A DNA stretch of 14,204 nucleotides from JANNWF01 sp052390415 (lineage in GTDB: Bacteria; Pseudomonadota; Gammaproteobacteria; Xanthomonadales; Xanthomonadaceae), in the NCBI GenBank assembly GCA_052390415.1, contig JBQTGY010000177.1, positions 1 to 14,204 on the forward strand, written 5' to 3'. Below the pieces are notes generated by a model. It did no database searches, was not told the DNA's origin, and worked only from the letters and a program-made list of their open reading frames with translations. This document shows positions 7,904 through 14,204 of this stretch, one piece after another. The first letter of the stretch is position 1. Each line of letters opens with the position of its first letter. A program made the translations under genes and the position numbers.

Positions 7904-8425
7904 TCAACTCTTGGTGACGGCGACCAGGGCCGGGCGCAACAAGCGGCCGTTCAGCAGATAACCCTTCTGCATCACCATCACCACGCTGTCGGCAGGTTTG
8001 CCCGGTGCGTCGACAAGGCTCATGGCCTGATGCTTTTCGGGGTCAAACGTCTGACCCAGCGGGTCGACCACTTGCAAACCGTGGTCGTCGACCACCTTGG
8101 CCAGCTGTCGAAGAGTCAGCTCGCTGCCTTCGCGCATTTTCGCGGGATCGACGATGGCCGCATCCAGGCCACGTTCAAGCGCGTCCAGCACCGGCAACAG
8201 ATCGCCCAGCACACGCTCGTTGGCGAACTTGCGCGCTTGTTCAACGTCCCGTGCCATGCGCTTGCGTTGATTGTCGAGTTCGGCGCGTTCGCGAAGCTGC
8301 TCCTCGCGCTGCGCGACCAGGGCCGCCAACAATTCATCGATGCGAGCCTTGGCCGTTTCGAGATTATCGATGGCATCGGTAGGCACCACTTCCGCTTCTG
8401 AGGACGACCAGTCGTTCGTTTGCAT
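7904..8425 (-). CDS. grpE: Nucleotide exchange factor GrpE
   Basis: This 173-residue protein is a complete GrpE. It is the dimeric factor that releases ADP from DnaK and so resets the chaperone cycle. A charged, variable N-terminus (1-20) leads into a long coiled-coil helix (about 20-75). This is followed by the helical dimer region (LGDLLPVLDALERGLDAA, 73-90) and the C-terminal beta wing with GQTFDPEKHQAM (124-135) and GYLLNGRLLRPALVAV (155-170). The ATG at 8425 has TGGA about seven bases upstream. Two TGA codons in a row end the gene (7901-7906). It lies between hrcA and dnaK, and a strong sigma-32-like promoter is located 70-100 bases upstream, so it is probably the first gene of the main heat-shock transcript. 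Confidence 0.97.
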   Translation of the reverse strand: MQTNDWSSSEAEVVPTDAIDNLETAKARIDELLAALVAQREEQLRERAELDNQRKRMARDVEQARKFANERVLGDLLPVLDALERGLDAAIVDPAKMREGSELTLRQLAKVVDDHGLQVVDPLGQTFDPEKHQAMSLVDAPGKPADSVVMVMQKGYLLNGRLLRPALVAVTKS

Positions 8426-8495
8426 GCAAATTCCATTGTCGAGTTAACTCACGCGGCCGACGCAAACCGTCGACCCCGCTAGAGGCTGCCCGCAA

Positions 8496-8523
8496 CATTG
8501 GGGGAGGTGTTCAATATTTCAAG
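8496..8523 (-). promoter_or_regulatory. Sigma-32-type heat-shock promoter upstream of grpE
   Basis: On the minus strand, an exact -35 CTTGAAA (8523-8517) is followed after 13 bases by CCCCAATG (8503-8496), close to the -10 consensus CCCCATNT. Transcription would begin near 8488, leaving a leader of about 60 bases before grpE. It separates grpE-dnaK-dnaJ expression from hrcA. Confidence 0.68.
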
Positions 8524-8538
8524 CGACGAACTGAAGCG

Positions 8539-8693
8539 CGGTTTGGCGGCGAAAAGCCGTCCAGACCGGTGGCAGTTTCGGATTTCGACAATCACAGCCG
8601 AGCGAGTTCGCGCGTTGCGCGCACGCCTTCGATTCGCTCGCTCGGTCCTTCAAAAGCGGTGACCCGCTTCAGCTCTTGTAGCGGAGCTCCGCT
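8539..8693 (-). other. Cluster of inverted repeats between hrcA and grpE
   Basis: The gap 8426-8722 has no gene. Three folds lie in it: a stem 8539-8550 / 8556-8568 around GAAAA, with one mismatch and one bulge; an outer CCGAGCGAG (8598-8606) / CTCGCTCGG (8637-8645) enclosing a GCGCG-ttg-CGCGC hairpin; and a perfect 14-base palindrome AGCGGAGCTCCGCT (8680-8693). Together they could end or attenuate the hrcA transcript before the grpE promoter. The palindrome flanked by TTGT resembles REP-type repeats of xanthomonads. None has a T tract. Confidence 0.45.
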
Positions 8694-8722
8694 GCTCTCG
8701 CCGCCTACCCCGATCGTCGGAA

Positions 8723-9769
8723 CTACGAACCGCGCCCGATCGCCGCTCCCAAGGCGTTGGCCGTGGCCTGCACCAGCGGAATCACGCGGTCATAGTCCAT
8801 GCGTGTCGGCCCAATGACGCCCAGCACACCCAGCACCTGTCCTTCGGCACCGTAAGGCGCAGTGACCACGCTGCATTGGCCCAGCGGAGCCATGCCCGAC
8901 TCCTCCCCGATGAAAAGACGCACGCCTTTGGCGTGGATGCAACGCTCCATCAGCTGCACCAGTTCGCGTTTGCGCGCAAAGGCCTCGAACAATTCGCGCA
9001 GGCGGTCCATGTCGGAAAGATCCTGCACACCCATGAGTCGAGTCTGTCCCGACACCAGCATGCTTTCCGGCACACCGCGCTGCTCACCGAATGCGCCTTC
9101 GGAAAGCTCCACCGCCACCGTCAATGCACTCTCCATCGCGCTGCGCGCAGCACGCAGATCGCGCATCAGTTCAGCGCGAATCTCGCGCAGATGGCGACCG
9201 GAAAAATGCGCATTCAAATAGTTGGCTGCTTGTTCAAGCTCGCCGACCGTATACCCACGCGGCGCTTCGATGATCCGGTTCTGCACGTCGTTATCGGTGA
9301 ACACCAGGATCACCAGCACGCGCTTGCCATCCAGCGGCACAAAATCGATGTGCCGAAACGCAAACTGCTCGCGACCAGGCACGGTCACCAGGCCGACAAA
9401 ATGCGTCATCGCCGACAGCATCTCGCTGGCGTTGGTCAGAAGCTGTTGGGTGCCCTGCCCGACCGGCAGGCGCGTGCGCATTTGATCCAACTCGCCCTGA
9501 TCCGGCGGCGTCACCTGCAAAAGGCTATCCACAAACAGGCGATAACCCTGCGAGGTGGGAATCCGACCGGCCGAGGTGTGCGGCGTCGCCACCAGTCCGA
9601 TCTCTTCCAGATCCGCCATCACGTTACGAATGGTGGCGGGGCTGACATCCAACCCGGCGTATTTGGCCAAGGTGCGCGAGCCCACCGGCGCGCCATCGCG
9701 AATGTACTGGGCAATCATGGCTCTCAGCAGACTGCGGGAGCGCGGGTCGAGCACGGGATGCACGGTCAC
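8723..9769 (-). CDS. hrcA: Heat-inducible transcription repressor HrcA
   Basis: This 348-residue protein has the usual HrcA length. It represses chaperone genes by binding CIRCE operators, and its activity depends on GroEL in studied bacteria. The N-terminal winged helix (about 8-75) includes VGSRTLAKYAGLDVSPATIRN and VATPHTSAGRIPTSQGYRLFVD. The rest is a GAF-like ligand or dimerisation region ending in GVIGPTRMDYDRVIPLV. The start is GTG at 9769, giving MTVHP; no Shine-Dalgarno sequence is evident, and a second GTG two codons later is possible. It ends in TAG (8725-8723). It is upstream of grpE and divergent from recN. I saw no CIRCE element (TTAGCACTC with GAGTGCTAA) in this cluster, so its targets may lie elsewhere, for example groES-groEL. 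Confidence 0.96.
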   Translation of the reverse strand: MTVHPVLDPRSRSLLRAMIAQYIRDGAPVGSRTLAKYAGLDVSPATIRNVMADLEEIGLVATPHTSAGRIPTSQGYRLFVDSLLQVTPPDQGELDQMRTRLPVGQGTQQLLTNASEMLSAMTHFVGLVTVPGREQFAFRHIDFVPLDGKRVLVILVFTDNDVQNRIIEAPRGYTVGELEQAANYLNAHFSGRHLREIRAELMRDLRAARSAMESALTVAVELSEGAFGEQRGVPESMLVSGQTRLMGVQDLSDMDRLRELFEAFARKRELVQLMERCIHAKGVRLFIGEESGMAPLGQCSVVTAPYGAEGQVLGVLGVIGPTRMDYDRVIPLVQATANALGAAIGRGS

Positions 9770-9812
9770 AACCAGGAGGCCCCAGAGTTAGCGTGAAGGT
9801 CAACCAAGGTCC

Positions 9813-9858
9813 GGTTCTTGCTCCCTCCCCGATGTTCGGGGAGGGTTGGGGAGGGGTT
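9813..9858 (+). repeat. Dispersed hairpin repeat, copy 1
   Basis: This 46-base element contains a perfect 10-pair stem CCCTCCCCGA-tgt-TCGGGGAGGG (9823-9845), followed by TTGGGGAGGGGTT. A near-identical copy in the opposite orientation lies at 12330-12376. It sits in the hrcA-recN divergent gap (9770-10050), which otherwise shows no gene, no LexA-like box and no secure promoter. Confidence 0.75.
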
Positions 9859-10050
9859 AGGAAGCACACTGCAGCTGCTGAAAATCATGGTGGATTGTGC
9901 TCGTGTTACTCGAGATGGCCGTTCGCCATGATCGTTAGCAGATAGATATGTCTTCTGACGCGGCTTGGCAAGTCCGCCATTGAACGGCGTTGGCGGGCCA
10001 GTGGCCCCGTGCTACCGTCCGCGCGCCCTCCGCGGTCTCAGATCAGCCCT

Positions 10051-11721
10051 ATGTTGCAAAGCCTGTTTCTCAAGGATTTCGCCATTGCTGCCCAAGTCGA
10101 GTTCGACTTGGGCGCCGGCATGACCGTAATTTCCGGCGAGACCGGGGCAGGGAAATCCTTGCTGGTGGATGCCCTGATGTTGTTGAGCGGCAGCCGCGCA
10201 GACGCCGGTAGCGTGCGCTTTGGCGCAGAGCGAGCGGAACTAAGCGCCGTATTTGGCTTGACGGATGCACCCGCCGCCGGCCAATGGCTGGACGGCAATG
10301 ACTATGTGGGTGACAGCCCCATGGAATGCCAGTTGCGCCGTGTCATTCGCGCCGATGGCGGCTCGCGGGCGTGGATCAACGGTCGCCCGGCGACCCTTGG
10401 ACAGTTGACCGATCTGAGTCAGTGTCTGCTGGAAATCCATGGCCAACACGAGCACCAAGCGCTTCTCTCGCGCCGCGAACAACTGGCCATCCTGGATGGC
10501 TTCGGCGGCCACAGCGTCGAACTTGATGCGGTTGCAAGCGCGCATGCGGCTTGGCAAGCCACTCGTCGGCGTCTGGATGCGCTGCCCGGCGGGGATGATG
10601 TTCCCACCAAGATTGCCGAGTGCGAACGCCAGCTCGCTCGACTTGCGGCTGAAGCGCTGGATGAGGAAGCGATCGCCGGATTGCTGTCGGCACATCGGCG
10701 ACAAGCCAATGTCGCCGTTCTGTTGCAAGGCTGCACGCTGGCACTGGCACGATTGAATGGCGACGAGGCTGCGGGCCTGAGCGCAGGTGTGGCGCAAACA
10801 GCCACCGAATTGCAGCGACTTAGCGGCCACGAGCCGCGTCTGGCGGTGCTCGCAGAAGCCTTGGATTCGCTGCAGATTCAACTGGACGAAACGGCTTCGC
10901 AGCTCGAACGCATTCGCGACGACCTGGATCTGGATCCGGCGCGACTCGCTGAACTGGACGCCACGTTATCGCGTCTACACGAGTTGGGGCGCCGGCATCG
11001 CGTGCCCATCGAAGGTTTGTTGTCCGTGCGAACCGCGCTGGCTGCGGAGTTGGATGAACTGCGCAACGCCGATCAGTTGCGCGACCAGCTTGCCATCGAA
11101 CTCGACCATCACGCACGAACTTGGCAAAAGGCCGCAAAAGGTCTGAGCCAACACCGAGCTGAGACCGCAGGTCGCTTGGGCAGCAGTGTTTCTGCCTTGA
11201 TGAACGATCTAGGCATGGAGGGTGGTCGATTCAGTATCGAACTGACAAACAACCGCGATCCAGAGCCCGATCCCAATGGCGCCGAGCGCGTCGAGTTTCT
11301 GGTTGCGGCCAATGCTGGCCAGCCGCCGAAGTCACTGCGCAAGGTCGCTTCCGGTGGTGAGCTGTCGCGGATCAGTCTGGCGATCGAAGTCGCCTCGCTG
11401 GGCGCCGATGCAGTTCCGACGATGATTTTCGATGAGGTCGACAGCGGCATTGGTGGCGGCGTCGCCGAAGTGGTCGGAAAAACATTGCGCAAGCTTGCCA
11501 GCAGCCATCAGGTCCTGTGTGTGACTCATCTGCCGCAGGTAGCGGCATGTGGTCACAGCCACTACCGGGTAAGCAAGTCGCAGCGCGATGGCCACACGAT
11601 CAGTCAGATCGGCGCGCTCAACACATCAGACCGAATTGAGGAAATCGCCCGCATGCTCGGTGGCGTGGAGTTGACGGACGCCACACGTACACTGGCCAGA
11701 CAGATGCTGGATCGCGGCTAA
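10051..11721 (+). CDS. recN: DNA repair protein RecN
   Basis: This 556-residue SMC-like ATPase acts early in recombination repair of double-strand breaks. The N-terminal half-ATPase has Walker A GETGAGKS (29-36) and the downstream segment LEIHGQHEHQALLSR. A long coiled-coil middle region is rich in Ala, Leu, Glu and Arg. The C-terminal half has the ABC signature ASGGELSRISLAIE (near 432-446) and Walker B MIFDEVDSGIGG (near 457-469), then the conserved VLCVTHLPQVAA. The start at 10051 gives MLQSLFLKDFAI, the normal RecN beginning; an upstream ATG at 10009 would add 14 unconserved residues. The Shine-Dalgarno sequence is weak. In many bacteria recN is under LexA control, but I saw no clear box here. 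Its 3' end is nine bases from that of convergent fur. Confidence 0.97.
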   Translation: MLQSLFLKDFAIAAQVEFDLGAGMTVISGETGAGKSLLVDALMLLSGSRADAGSVRFGAERAELSAVFGLTDAPAAGQWLDGNDYVGDSPMECQLRRVIRADGGSRAWINGRPATLGQLTDLSQCLLEIHGQHEHQALLSRREQLAILDGFGGHSVELDAVASAHAAWQATRRRLDALPGGDDVPTKIAECERQLARLAAEALDEEAIAGLLSAHRRQANVAVLLQGCTLALARLNGDEAAGLSAGVAQTATELQRLSGHEPRLAVLAEALDSLQIQLDETASQLERIRDDLDLDPARLAELDATLSRLHELGRRHRVPIEGLLSVRTALAAELDELRNADQLRDQLAIELDHHARTWQKAAKGLSQHRAETAGRLGSSVSALMNDLGMEGGRFSIELTNNRDPEPDPNGAERVEFLVAANAGQPPKSLRKVASGGELSRISLAIEVASLGADAVPTMIFDEVDSGIGGGVAEVVGKTLRKLASSHQVLCVTHLPQVAACGHSHYRVSKSQRDGHTISQIGALNTSDRIEEIARMLGGVELTDATRTLARQMLDRG

Positions 11722-11730
11722 ACCTGAAGA

Positions 11731-12144
11731 TCAGGGCTGTGCTTTGCGCTTTGGCCGCACGTACAGAACCAAACTGTGATCTTCGATTACGTACCCATGT
11801 TTTTCGGCAATTTCGCGTTGCAAGCGCTCGATGTCTTCACTGACAAACTCGATCACCTTGCCGGAATCCAGATCGACCATGTGGTCGTGGTGCTTGCCGC
11901 GATCCAACTCGAATACCGCCTGACCACCTTCGAAGTTGTGTTTCATCACCAAGCCGGCGGATTCGAATTGAGTCAACACCCGGTAAACCGTGGCCAAGCC
12001 AATGTCGTCCTGCTGATCCAGCAACAACCGATAAATATCTTCGGCGGTCATGTGCCGCGGGCTGGCACTCTCAAGTATTTCGAGGATGCGCATGCGCGGG
12101 TGAGTGACCTTGAGGCCAGCTTTGCGCAGGTCTTGAGACTCCAC
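11731..12144 (-). CDS. fur: Ferric uptake regulator Fur
   Basis: This 137-residue protein is a Fur repressor, which with Fe(II) represses iron-uptake genes. The winged-helix DNA-binding region covers about 1-82, with recognition helix ATVYRVL at 51-57. The dimer and metal region contains HHDH (85-88) and EDHSL (121-125). The start is the GTG at 12144, giving MESQDLRKAGLKVTHPRMRIL as in other gammaproteobacterial Fur proteins. GGAG five bases upstream supports it, whereas the longer frame from 12378 reads through the intergenic repeat and is rejected. The protein has no cysteine at all, so the CxxC zinc site of Escherichia coli Fur is absent (the segment reads DLDSGK). It is divergent from bamE, the arrangement known for fur and omlA in Pseudomonas and Xanthomonas. 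Confidence 0.97.
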   Translation of the reverse strand: MESQDLRKAGLKVTHPRMRILEILESASPRHMTAEDIYRLLLDQQDDIGLATVYRVLTQFESAGLVMKHNFEGGQAVFELDRGKHHDHMVDLDSGKVIEFVSEDIERLQREIAEKHGYVIEDHSLVLYVRPKRKAQP

Positions 12145-12202
12145 AGCTACTCCAATCGCGACTGAATGAACCCTACCGACTGCTCGGCCGGATCGGGGCC
12201 CT

Positions 12203-12212
12203 AGTGTATCAT
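12203..12212. promoter_or_regulatory. Overlapping -10 candidates of the fur and bamE promoters
   Basis: The 239-base fur-bamE gap contains TACACT on the minus strand (12208-12203) and TATCAT on the plus strand (12207-12212). Both are plausible -10 hexamers, and they overlap back to back. No good -35 hexamers are visible at 17 bases. A partial AATGATAC here resembles half of a Fur box but is too short to claim autoregulation. Confidence 0.3.
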
Positions 12213-12329
12213 TGGCCTCCCGCCGACCGGCGCGTTCTGGCCTTATCCTCGCACGCCAAAGGTCATCTGAGCCCCTCGGAAATTCAATGTTCGAGTCACG
12301 ATGACCTTTGCCAAAGCCATATGTTTCCC

Positions 12330-12376
12330 AACCCCTCCCCAGCCCTCCCCGAACATCGGGAAGGGAGTAAGAGACC
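12330..12376 (-). repeat. Dispersed hairpin repeat, copy 2 (inverted)
   Basis: This is the reverse-oriented counterpart of the element at 9813-9858. It differs at a few positions, including one in the 10-pair stem (12343-12352 / 12356-12365). It lies in the 5' leader of bamE and ends eight bases before the ATG, so its stem may affect bamE mRNA. Confidence 0.75.
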
Positions 12377-12383
12377 AAGCCGA

Positions 12384-12785
12384 ATGACTTTCACGTTGAA
12401 ATCCTGTCTCGCCCTGCTCATCGGTGTCGGCCTCAGCGGTTGCGGCATCATCTACAAGGTCGATGTCTATCAAGGCAACTTGCTCGAATCGAAATTGGTC
12501 GAGCAGCTTGAACCGGGCCAGAGCAAGCGCCAAGTGTTTGCCTTGCTGGGTAGCCCGTCGGTGCAGGACCCGTTCCACGCTTCGAGCTGGAACTACGTGG
12601 CTTCCGTGCGCAAGCGTGGCGGTGACACTGAAATCAAGACGCTGGTGTTGACCTTTCAAGGCGACACCTTGGCGAAGATCGAAGGCGAGTATTTCCCCGA
12701 GGCCGACGAAGCCTTGATGAAGGAGATGGCGAAGTACGGCAACCTGCCGCGCGACGACAAGAAGAAAAAGAAGAATCGCGGGTAA
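12384..12785 (+). CDS. bamE: Outer membrane protein assembly lipoprotein BamE (OmlA/SmpA)
   Basis: This 133-residue lipoprotein is a component of the BAM complex that inserts beta-barrel proteins into the outer membrane. The signal peptide ends in the lipobox LSGC with the lipid-carrying cysteine at residue 20. The mature domain has the SmpA/OmlA pattern: IYKVDVYQGN, then LVEQLEPGQSKRQVFALLGSP and a DPFH...WNYV segment, followed by LVLTFQGDTLAKIEG. A very basic lysine tail (DDKKKKKNRG) closes the protein. The start at 12384 is chosen because it yields a standard lipoprotein signal; the frame is open back to 12204, but that part runs through the repeat. No strong Shine-Dalgarno sequence precedes it. 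Divergent from fur, it converges on rnfH with an 18-base gap. Confidence 0.95.
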   Translation: MTFTLKSCLALLIGVGLSGCGIIYKVDVYQGNLLESKLVEQLEPGQSKRQVFALLGSPSVQDPFHASSWNYVASVRKRGGDTEIKTLVLTFQGDTLAKIEGEYFPEADEALMKEMAKYGNLPRDDKKKKKNRG

Positions 12786-12803
12786 ATCGCTGCCAGCCTC
12801 GAT

Positions 12804-13082
12804 CTAGCCTGCTGCTCGAACGCGCCTCGCTTCTTTCGGATCTTTTTCCAAAGGCCGATAGATCTCGACCCGATCACCGTCTCGCAAGATCGTGTCCGTG
12901 CTGCAGGGGCGATAGAAGATGCCCACGCGCTTGGGATCGATCTCGGCGATCGGCGCCAAAACTTCAATATTCGAGCGTCTGATCGCCTCGCCCACCGTGC
13001 AGCCCAACGGAACTTCCATGGCGATGAGCCATTGCCGGTCCGGCAAGGCGTAGGCCACTTCGACCTTGATCGTCTCAGCCAT
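12804..13082 (-). CDS. rnfH: RnfH family protein (RatB)
   Basis: This 92-residue protein belongs to the RnfH/RatB family, a small ubiquitin-like beta-grasp fold of uncertain function. Recognisable segments are IKVEVAYALPDRQWLIAMEV, VGEAIRRS, the KRVGIFYRPC stretch and the terminal RDGDRVEIYRPLEKDPKEARR. It starts five bases after the ratA stop, with GAGA overlapping that stop serving as a weak ribosome binding site, so the two genes form an operon. The same ratA-rnfH-bamE-smpB neighbourhood occurs in Escherichia coli and xanthomonads. The gene ends in TAG (12806-12804). Confidence 0.93.
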   Translation of the reverse strand: MAETIKVEVAYALPDRQWLIAMEVPLGCTVGEAIRRSNIEVLAPIAEIDPKRVGIFYRPCSTDTILRDGDRVEIYRPLEKDPKEARRVRAAG

Positions 13083-13087
13083 TGGTC

Positions 13088-13528
13088 TCAGCCATCGACC
13101 GTGACTTCGCGCCGCGCGGCGGCGACAAAATCGTCGACCATGCGATCCGCCAAACCGCGAAAGCCGCTGGCCAAGGCACCACCAACGAGGCGACCGGCAA
13201 AATCAAACTCGAGCCGCAATGAGACCCGACACGCATTTTCCGCCAACGCGTCGAACTGCCAGCTGCCGTGCAGGGCCGAGAATGGTCCGTCCACCAAGGC
13301 CAACTCGATGCGTTGATACTCAGTCCATGTATTGCGTGTAGAGAAGCTGGCTCGCAATGCACCCAGTCGCAAATCCAGTCGCGCCAACATCGACGTGCCG
13401 GTGCGTTCCAGAACGTGGGCATCGGCGCACCAATTGAAACGTGGCGGATAACCTTCCACTTCATTCACCAGCGTGAACATCTGCTGGGCGCTGCATCGGA
13501 CCAACGCGGACCGTTCGACGCGACTCAC
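13088..13528 (-). CDS. ratA: RatA family START/COQ10-like protein
   Basis: This 146-residue protein is a member of the RatA / coenzyme Q-binding (COQ10, START-like) family. It shows the N-terminal RSALVRCSAQQMFTLVNEVE and YPPRFNWC segments, a run of beta strands, and the long C-terminal helix GLADRMVDDFVAAARR. Escherichia coli RatA has been described as an inhibitor of 70S ribosome association, and the COQ10 branch binds ubiquinone; which role applies here cannot be told from sequence. The start is GTG at 13528, with GAGG five bases upstream. That ribosome binding site lies within a perfect palindrome (13535-13550). It heads an operon with rnfH and is divergent from smpB. Confidence 0.93.
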   Translation of the reverse strand: MSRVERSALVRCSAQQMFTLVNEVEGYPPRFNWCADAHVLERTGTSMLARLDLRLGALRASFSTRNTWTEYQRIELALVDGPFSALHGSWQFDALAENACRVSLRLEFDFAGRLVGGALASGFRGLADRMVDDFVAAARREVTVDG

Positions 13529-13534
13529 TCAGAC

Positions 13535-13550
13535 CTCACGTGAACGTGAG
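13535..13550 (-). promoter_or_regulatory. Palindrome covering the ratA ribosome binding site
   Basis: CTCACGT and ACGTGAG (13535-13541 and 13544-13550) form seven-base arms separated by two bases. The ratA GAGG sequence (13537-13534) overlaps one arm. It could be a protein-binding operator in the ratA-smpB divergent gap. A hairpin hiding the ribosome binding site is less likely, because a two-base loop forces the inner pairs open. Confidence 0.45.
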
Positions 13551-13603
13551 CGGTGCTTTCAGCTGCAATGGGCGACAATCGATTCACAGCAACGGATTTC
13601 GGC

Positions 13604-14101
13604 ATGGCCAAGAAGACTGCAAAGGATAGCGAAACCAAGGGCGGCGGCACGATCGCGCTCAATCGCCGCGCACGTCATGACTATCACCTCGACGACCGCT
13701 TCGAGGCCGGACTAGCCTTGCAAGGCTGGGAGTTGAAAGCCATTCGCGCCGGACGCGCCAACATCGGTGAGGCCTATGCGGTGGTTCGCGGTGCCGAGAT
13801 GTTTCTGTTTGGCGCGCAGATCACGCCGCTGATCTCGGCGTCCACTCACGTGATCGCCGACGACCGGCGCACGCGCAAATTGCTTTTGCATCGTCACGAG
13901 ATTGATCGCCTGATCGGCCGCGTCGAACGCGACGGCTACACCTTGATTCCGACGGCGCTCTACTGGAAACGCAACAAGGTCAAGCTGGAAATTGCGCTGG
14001 CCAAAGGCAAACAAGAGCACGACAAGCGCGACAGCGCCAAAGACCGCGATTGGGCGCGCGAAAAACAACGCACGATGCGGCAGCACAATCGCGAGGCCTG
14101 A
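13604..14101 (+). CDS. smpB: SsrA-binding protein SmpB
   Basis: This 165-residue protein is SmpB, which binds tmRNA and brings it to stalled ribosomes for trans-translation. It has the family motifs: NRRARHDYHLDDRFEAGLALQGWELKAIRAGRANIGEAY in the oligonucleotide-binding fold, the central LLLHRHEIDRL helix, and the basic tail KGKQEHDKRDSAKDRDWAREKQR, which becomes helical in the ribosomal decoding path. The ATG at 13604 gives the usual MAKK start; the upstream in-frame ATG at 13553 lies closer to ratA and is rejected. The Shine-Dalgarno sequence is weak. ssrA often follows smpB, but the 103 bases left in the window hold only a REP-like hairpin. Confidence 0.97.
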   Translation: MAKKTAKDSETKGGGTIALNRRARHDYHLDDRFEAGLALQGWELKAIRAGRANIGEAYAVVRGAEMFLFGAQITPLISASTHVIADDRRTRKLLLHRHEIDRLIGRVERDGYTLIPTALYWKRNKVKLEIALAKGKQEHDKRDSAKDRDWAREKQRTMRQHNREA

Positions 14102-14111
14102 ATTGGCGCGC

Positions 14112-14194
14112 GTAGCCGGGATGCAGCGCAGCGGACTCCGGTGGGGCTTGCGGCGCGATTTCCCCCGGATTCCGCTGCGCTGCATCCCGGCTAC
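14112..14194. repeat. Long REP-like inverted repeat downstream of smpB
   Basis: Arms 14112-14141 and 14165-14194 match at 29 of 30 positions, with a 23-base loop. The arms begin GTAGCCGGGATGCAGCGCAG. This is the style of dispersed extragenic palindromes of xanthomonads. It starts 11 bases after the smpB stop and may end or stabilise that transcript. No T tract follows. Confidence 0.85.
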
Positions 14195-14204
14195 GACGCT
14201 GACC

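Noticed and set aside
8876..9796. 306-codon open frame on the plus strand opposite hrcA
   Set aside because: It mirrors a secure HrcA coding region and shows no domain pattern of its own.
9770..10050. CIRCE or LexA box in the hrcA-recN gap
   Set aside because: I looked for TTAGCACTC/GAGTGCTAA and for LexA-type palindromes. Only an imperfect ATGGC-cgttc-GCCAT (9915-9929) and a weak TTGCCA-17-TATCTA on the minus strand were found.
11731..12378. 215-residue version of Fur starting at 12378
   Set aside because: The extra 78 residues come from the intergenic repeat; GTG at 12144 has a good ribosome binding site and the standard Fur start.
12204..12383. 60-residue N-terminal extension of BamE
   Set aside because: It would bury the lipoprotein signal peptide and reads through the dispersed repeat.
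1..14204. CRISPR array, tRNA, rRNA, insertion sequence or phage genes
   Set aside because: No regularly spaced repeats, cloverleaf-like segments, transposase or phage motifs were seen.

Overview
This window looks like chromosomal DNA of a GC-rich gammaproteobacterium of the Xanthomonadales (Lysobacterales) type. The basis is gene order and protein style: an hrcA-grpE-dnaK-dnaJ heat-shock cluster next to a divergent recN, followed by fur divergent from bamE, then rnfH, ratA and smpB. Genus cannot be fixed from this sequence alone.

Layout. Positions 1-2556 (minus strand) hold a three-gene cassette with stop/start overlaps: a secreted protein with an EF-hand-like loop, an FHA-GAF protein, and a Hanks-type Ser/Thr kinase that runs off the left edge. 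It is divergent from a secreted protein (2840-4501, plus) built from an N-terminal domain and three copies of a ~100-residue repeat joined by proline-, glycine- and aspartate-rich linkers. Positions 4578-9769 (minus) carry dnaJ, dnaK, grpE and hrcA. A good sigma-32-like promoter lies before grpE and a weaker one before dnaK. No CIRCE operator was seen. Divergent recN (10051-11721) converges on fur (minus, 11731-12144). bamE (plus, 12384-12785) converges on the ratA-rnfH pair (minus, 12804-13528), and smpB (plus, 13604-14101) is divergent from ratA. The window ends in a long REP-like hairpin.

Functional themes. The housekeeping half serves protein folding (HrcA, GrpE, DnaK, DnaJ), ribosome rescue (SmpB), DNA break repair (RecN), iron regulation (Fur) and outer-membrane assembly (BamE). 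The left part is an accessory signalling and envelope region: the kinase and the FHA protein are natural partners (phospho-threonine writer and reader), coupled to an exported protein of unknown function.

The most striking observation is an in-frame TAG at codon 76 of an otherwise intact, conserved dnaK. TAG also ends hrcA and rnfH here, so general TAG reassignment is unlikely. A sequencing or assembly error, a real nonsense mutation, or suppression remain possible. Other points are the overlapping three-gene signalling cassette, the triple-repeat secreted protein, two inverted copies of a dispersed hairpin repeat flanking recN-fur, and a palindrome covering the ratA ribosome binding site.
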